A stretch of DNA of 17,935 bases from an uncultured Arcobacter sp. (GTDB lineage Bacteria > Campylobacterota > Campylobacteria > Campylobacterales > Arcobacteraceae). This document shows, piece by piece, positions 16,109-17,935 of the stretch (positions within the stretch are counted from its first letter, which is position 1; each line of letters begins with the position of its first letter). The notes beneath the pieces are model-generated. The model did no database searches and was not told the origin of the DNA. It worked only from the letters and a program-made list of their open reading frames with translations. The stretch lies in assembly GCA_913054415.1 (NCBI GenBank), contig CAJXII010000016.1, positions 1 through 17,935 of the forward strand, given 5' to 3'. Made by a program: the position numbers and the translations under genes.

Positions 16109-17082
16109 TATTGATTATTTAAAATCTGAGCTGCTTCTTTAGCATGATATGTGATAATAATATTTGCCCCTGCTCTTTTCATAGATACAAGTTTCTCCAT
16201 CATAATTCTATCATAATCTATCAAACCAGCTTTTGCTGCAGCTTTTAACATAGCATACTCTCCACTTACATTATATGCAGCTATTGGAAGATTTGTATTA
16301 TTTCTAATATCTCTAATAATATCTAAAAAACTAAGTGCAGGTTTTACCATAAGTATATCAGCACCCTCTTTCTCATCCTCTAATGATTCTTCAATAGCTT
16401 CAAGTCTATTTGCTATATCCATTTGATATGTTCGTCTATCTCCAAAACTAGGAGTTGATTCTGCCACATCTCTAAAAGGACCATAAAAAGCACTTGCAAA
16501 CTTTGTGCTATATGCCATAATAGGAAGATTTTCAAATCCATTTTCATCCAAAGTTTTTCTTAATGTTTCAATAATCCCATCCATCATACCACTAGGAGCT
16601 ATCATATTAGCACCAGCTTTTGCATGGACAAGTGCTTGAGCTGCTGATATTTCAAGTGTAGCATCATTATCAACACTATGTGTATTAGGATCTAAAATAC
16701 CACAATGCCCATGATCTGTATATTCACAAAAACAAAGATCGGTTGTGATATGCATATTTGGTAATTCTGATTTAATAGCTTTAATAGTTTGTGCTATGAT
16801 ACTATTATCACATAAACATTCACTTCCTACACTATCTTTTACTTCAGGTATAGCAAAAAGTAAAATAGAGTTTAAACCCAAACTATTTAAAGTATGACAC
16901 TCTTTGACAATATCATCTATCCCCATTTGATATACACCTGGCATAGAAGCCACTTCTACTTTAGTTTTTTGCCCTTGTTTTACAAAAAGTGGATACATTA
17001 GATCATTTTTAGTTAAAATAGTCTCTCTTACTAGATCCCTTATTGTATCATTTGCTCTTAATCTTCTAAATCGTTTAAACAT
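16108..17082 (-). CDS. hemB: Porphobilinogen synthase (ALA dehydratase)
   Basis: HemB condenses two 5-aminolevulinates into porphobilinogen. The 324-residue length is normal. Both active-site lysines are visible: Lys 194 (AYSTKFASAFYGPFRD) and the Schiff-base Lys 247 (MVKPAL). The cysteines Cys 117, 119 and 127 (LCFCEYTDHGHCG) indicate the zinc-using active site instead of the Asp-rich magnesium type. It diverges from ribA across a 63-base gap with overlapping promoters and is followed directly by the EI24-like gene. Confidence 0.97.
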   Translation of the reverse strand: MFKRFRRLRANDTIRDLVRETILTKNDLMYPLFVKQGQKTKVEVASMPGVYQMGIDDIVKECHTLNSLGLNSILLFAIPEVKDSVGSECLCDNSIIAQTIKAIKSELPNMHITTDLCFCEYTDHGHCGILDPNTHSVDNDATLEISAAQALVHAKAGANMIAPSGMMDGIIETLRKTLDENGFENLPIMAYSTKFASAFYGPFRDVAESTPSFGDRRTYQMDIANRLEAIEESLEDEKEGADILMVKPALSFLDIIRDIRNNTNLPIAAYNVSGEYAMLKAAAKAGLIDYDRIMMEKLVSMKRAGANIIITYHAKEAAQILNNQ

Positions 17083-17101
17083 AAATAACCTTTTTTTTAG
17101 A

Positions 17102-17107
17102 TATAAT
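17102..17107 (+). promoter_or_regulatory. -10 box of ribA
   Basis: A perfect TATAAT on the plus strand lies 38 bases upstream of the ribA start. It forms the left arm of an inverted repeat whose right arm is the hemB -10. Confidence 0.55.
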
Positions 17108-17128
17108 CTTTTTTTAAAATAGATTATA
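17102..17128. repeat. Inverted repeat made of two facing -10 boxes
   Basis: TATAATCT (17102-17109) and AGATTATA (17121-17128) are perfect 8-bp arms around 11 A/T bases. Each arm reads as a -10 box in its own direction, one towards ribA and one towards hemB. Confidence 0.7.
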
Positions 17129-17131
17129 CCA
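17123..17131 (-). promoter_or_regulatory. Extended -10 promoter of hemB
   Basis: On the minus strand TGGTATAAT is a perfect TATAAT with an extended TG, about 40 bases upstream of the hemB start. The start site would be near 17116, inside the ribA promoter region. Confidence 0.6.
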
Positions 17132-17145
17132 AATAGGAACTAAAA

Positions 17146-17718
17146 TTGAACATAGATATTTCCAAAGTAGCAAAACTACCTACAAAACATGGGGATTTTT
17201 TAATACAATCTTTCAAAGAAGATCATATAAAAGGGATAAAAGAACATCTAGTGATCTTCACAAAAGATTTAAGCGATACTGTCAATGTCAGAATTCATAG
17301 TGAATGTCTTACAGGAGATGCTATAGGAAGTATCAAATGTGATTGTCAAGCACAGCTAAATTATGCCCTTGATTTTATTAATCAAAATAGTGGTATGGTA
17401 ATATATCTAAGACAAGAGGGAAGAGATATAGGACTTCTCAATAAAGTCAATGCTTATGCCTTACAAGATCAGGGTTTTGATACTTGTGAAGCAAATCGTC
17501 AATTAGGTTTTAAAGATGATGAACGAACTTATGAGGTTGTTGATTTTATATTTGATCATTTTAAAATAAAAAAGATCAATCTTCTTACAAATAATCCTTC
17601 AAAACTAACCAATCTAAAAGTAGAGATAGAAAATAGAATACCTATAAAAGTTGGAAAAACTAAACAAAACTTAGAGTATCTAAAAGTTAAAAAAGAGAAG
17701 ATGTATCATCTACTGTAA
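17146..17718 (+). CDS. ribA: GTP cyclohydrolase II
   Basis: RibA opens GTP to start riboflavin synthesis. The 190-residue protein is the stand-alone form, without the DHBP synthase (RibB) domain to which it is fused in many bacteria. Zinc ligands Cys 54, 65 and 67 are seen in HSECLTGD and IKCDCQ. The catalytic YLRQEGRDIGL is at 87-97, and NLLTNNPSKL near the end is typical. It starts at a TTG with AGGA about 7 bases upstream; no ATG nearby would keep the domain whole. Confidence 0.95.
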   Translation: MNIDISKVAKLPTKHGDFLIQSFKEDHIKGIKEHLVIFTKDLSDTVNVRIHSECLTGDAIGSIKCDCQAQLNYALDFINQNSGMVIYLRQEGRDIGLLNKVNAYALQDQGFDTCEANRQLGFKDDERTYEVVDFIFDHFKIKKINLLTNNPSKLTNLKVEIENRIPIKVGKTKQNLEYLKVKKEKMYHLL

Positions 17719-17731
17719 GTAAGTTAGATAT

Positions 17732-17880
17732 TTAGAATCTAACTCTTACACCGATATTTTTGACAAATTTTCTATATTGAAATGGTTCCTGATTTGAATT
17801 TGCTTTTATTCTTGAATAACTAAATATAAACATTGTATATTTATCTAATAAAAAATTAACACTACCTACATAACTATATA
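17732..17880 (-). pseudogene. 3' end of an outer-membrane beta-barrel gene, cut by the repeat
   Basis: The last 48 or so codons before the stop show alternating strands (SVNFLLDKYTMFIFSYSRI, then NIGVRVRF) and end in a C-terminal Phe, the usual signal for outer-membrane barrel insertion. Upstream the frame runs into the 55-bp repeat, where it meets ATG and then an in-frame TAA at the window edge. The rest of the barrel is therefore missing here, most likely replaced by the repeat element. It could be a TonB-dependent receptor or another barrel; too little remains to say. Confidence 0.5.
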
Positions 17881-17935
17881 TACTTAACTTTCGCACCAAA
17901 TATTTACAAGAAATATCTCTAAATAACCACATTTA
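17881..17935 (-). repeat. 55-bp repeat, right copy of an inverted pair
   Basis: This is the inverted partner of 67-121, with one mismatch, and it reaches the last base of the window, so its full extent is unknown. The inner border at 17881 is sharp and joins the 3' fragment of a barrel gene. In both copies the same side of the repeat faces inward. Confidence 0.9.

Noticed and set aside
17732..17932. A complete 66-residue gene at the right edge
   Set aside because: The ATG lies inside the dispersed repeat, and the other repeat copy has a stop two codons later, so the start is more likely an accident of fusion than a real gene start.

Overview
The window is a gene-dense, very AT-rich (roughly 70% A+T by eye) stretch of bacterial chromosome. 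Gene content points to a member of the Campylobacterota (the former Epsilonproteobacteria): a tig-clpP-def run followed by a YifB/ComM ATPase, an AtpZ-like protein downstream of hemL, an argF-hemN-FeS-lgt run, and a stand-alone GTP cyclohydrolase II. I cannot name the genus from the sequence alone. Almost everything is housekeeping, and I see no restriction, toxin-antitoxin, CRISPR, phage, rRNA or tRNA genes.

Layout. (1) Positions 1-123 hold the left copy of a 55-bp repeat. A second, inverted copy with one mismatch forms the last 55 bases of the window. (2) 124-930 (-) is tonB, divergent from the hemL operon at 1006-3747 (+): hemL, a Dabb-PpnP fusion, an AtpZ-like gene and a membrane protein. 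(3) 3748-3781 is a perfect hairpin between that operon and the convergent, probably exported YfdX-family gene. (4) 5025-7466 (+) is tig-clpP-def, a nascent-protein processing and quality-control operon. (5) 7547-9043 (+) is comM/yifB. (6) 9135-10289 (+) is a degenerate OmpR-type regulator, then a coding-like stretch with no normal start, which runs in frame into a small Cys-rich zinc-ribbon-like protein. (7) 15242-10292 (-) is a tight run: argF, a 2-TM protein, hemN, a 1-TM protein, a two-[4Fe-4S] CCG-domain protein and lgt. (8) 17082-15287 (-) is hemB with an EI24/CysZ-like membrane protein. It diverges from ribA (17146-17718, +), and the two genes have overlapping promoters that face each other. 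(9) The right edge carries the 3' end of an outer-membrane beta-barrel gene (-), cut off by the repeat.

How the genes fit together. Three steps of tetrapyrrole synthesis are present in three separate transcription units: glutamate-1-semialdehyde to ALA (hemL), ALA to porphobilinogen (hemB) and anaerobic coproporphyrinogen oxidation (hemN). Trigger factor, ClpP and deformylase act on new or damaged proteins. Lgt, TonB and the beta-barrel fragment belong to the cell envelope.

The points most worth a second look are the inverted repeat at both edges and the truncated barrel gene beside it, the Dabb-PpnP fusion, the start-less open frame behind the degenerate regulator, and the symmetric face-to-face promoters between hemB and ribA. 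I found no clear sign of a wholly new multi-gene system.
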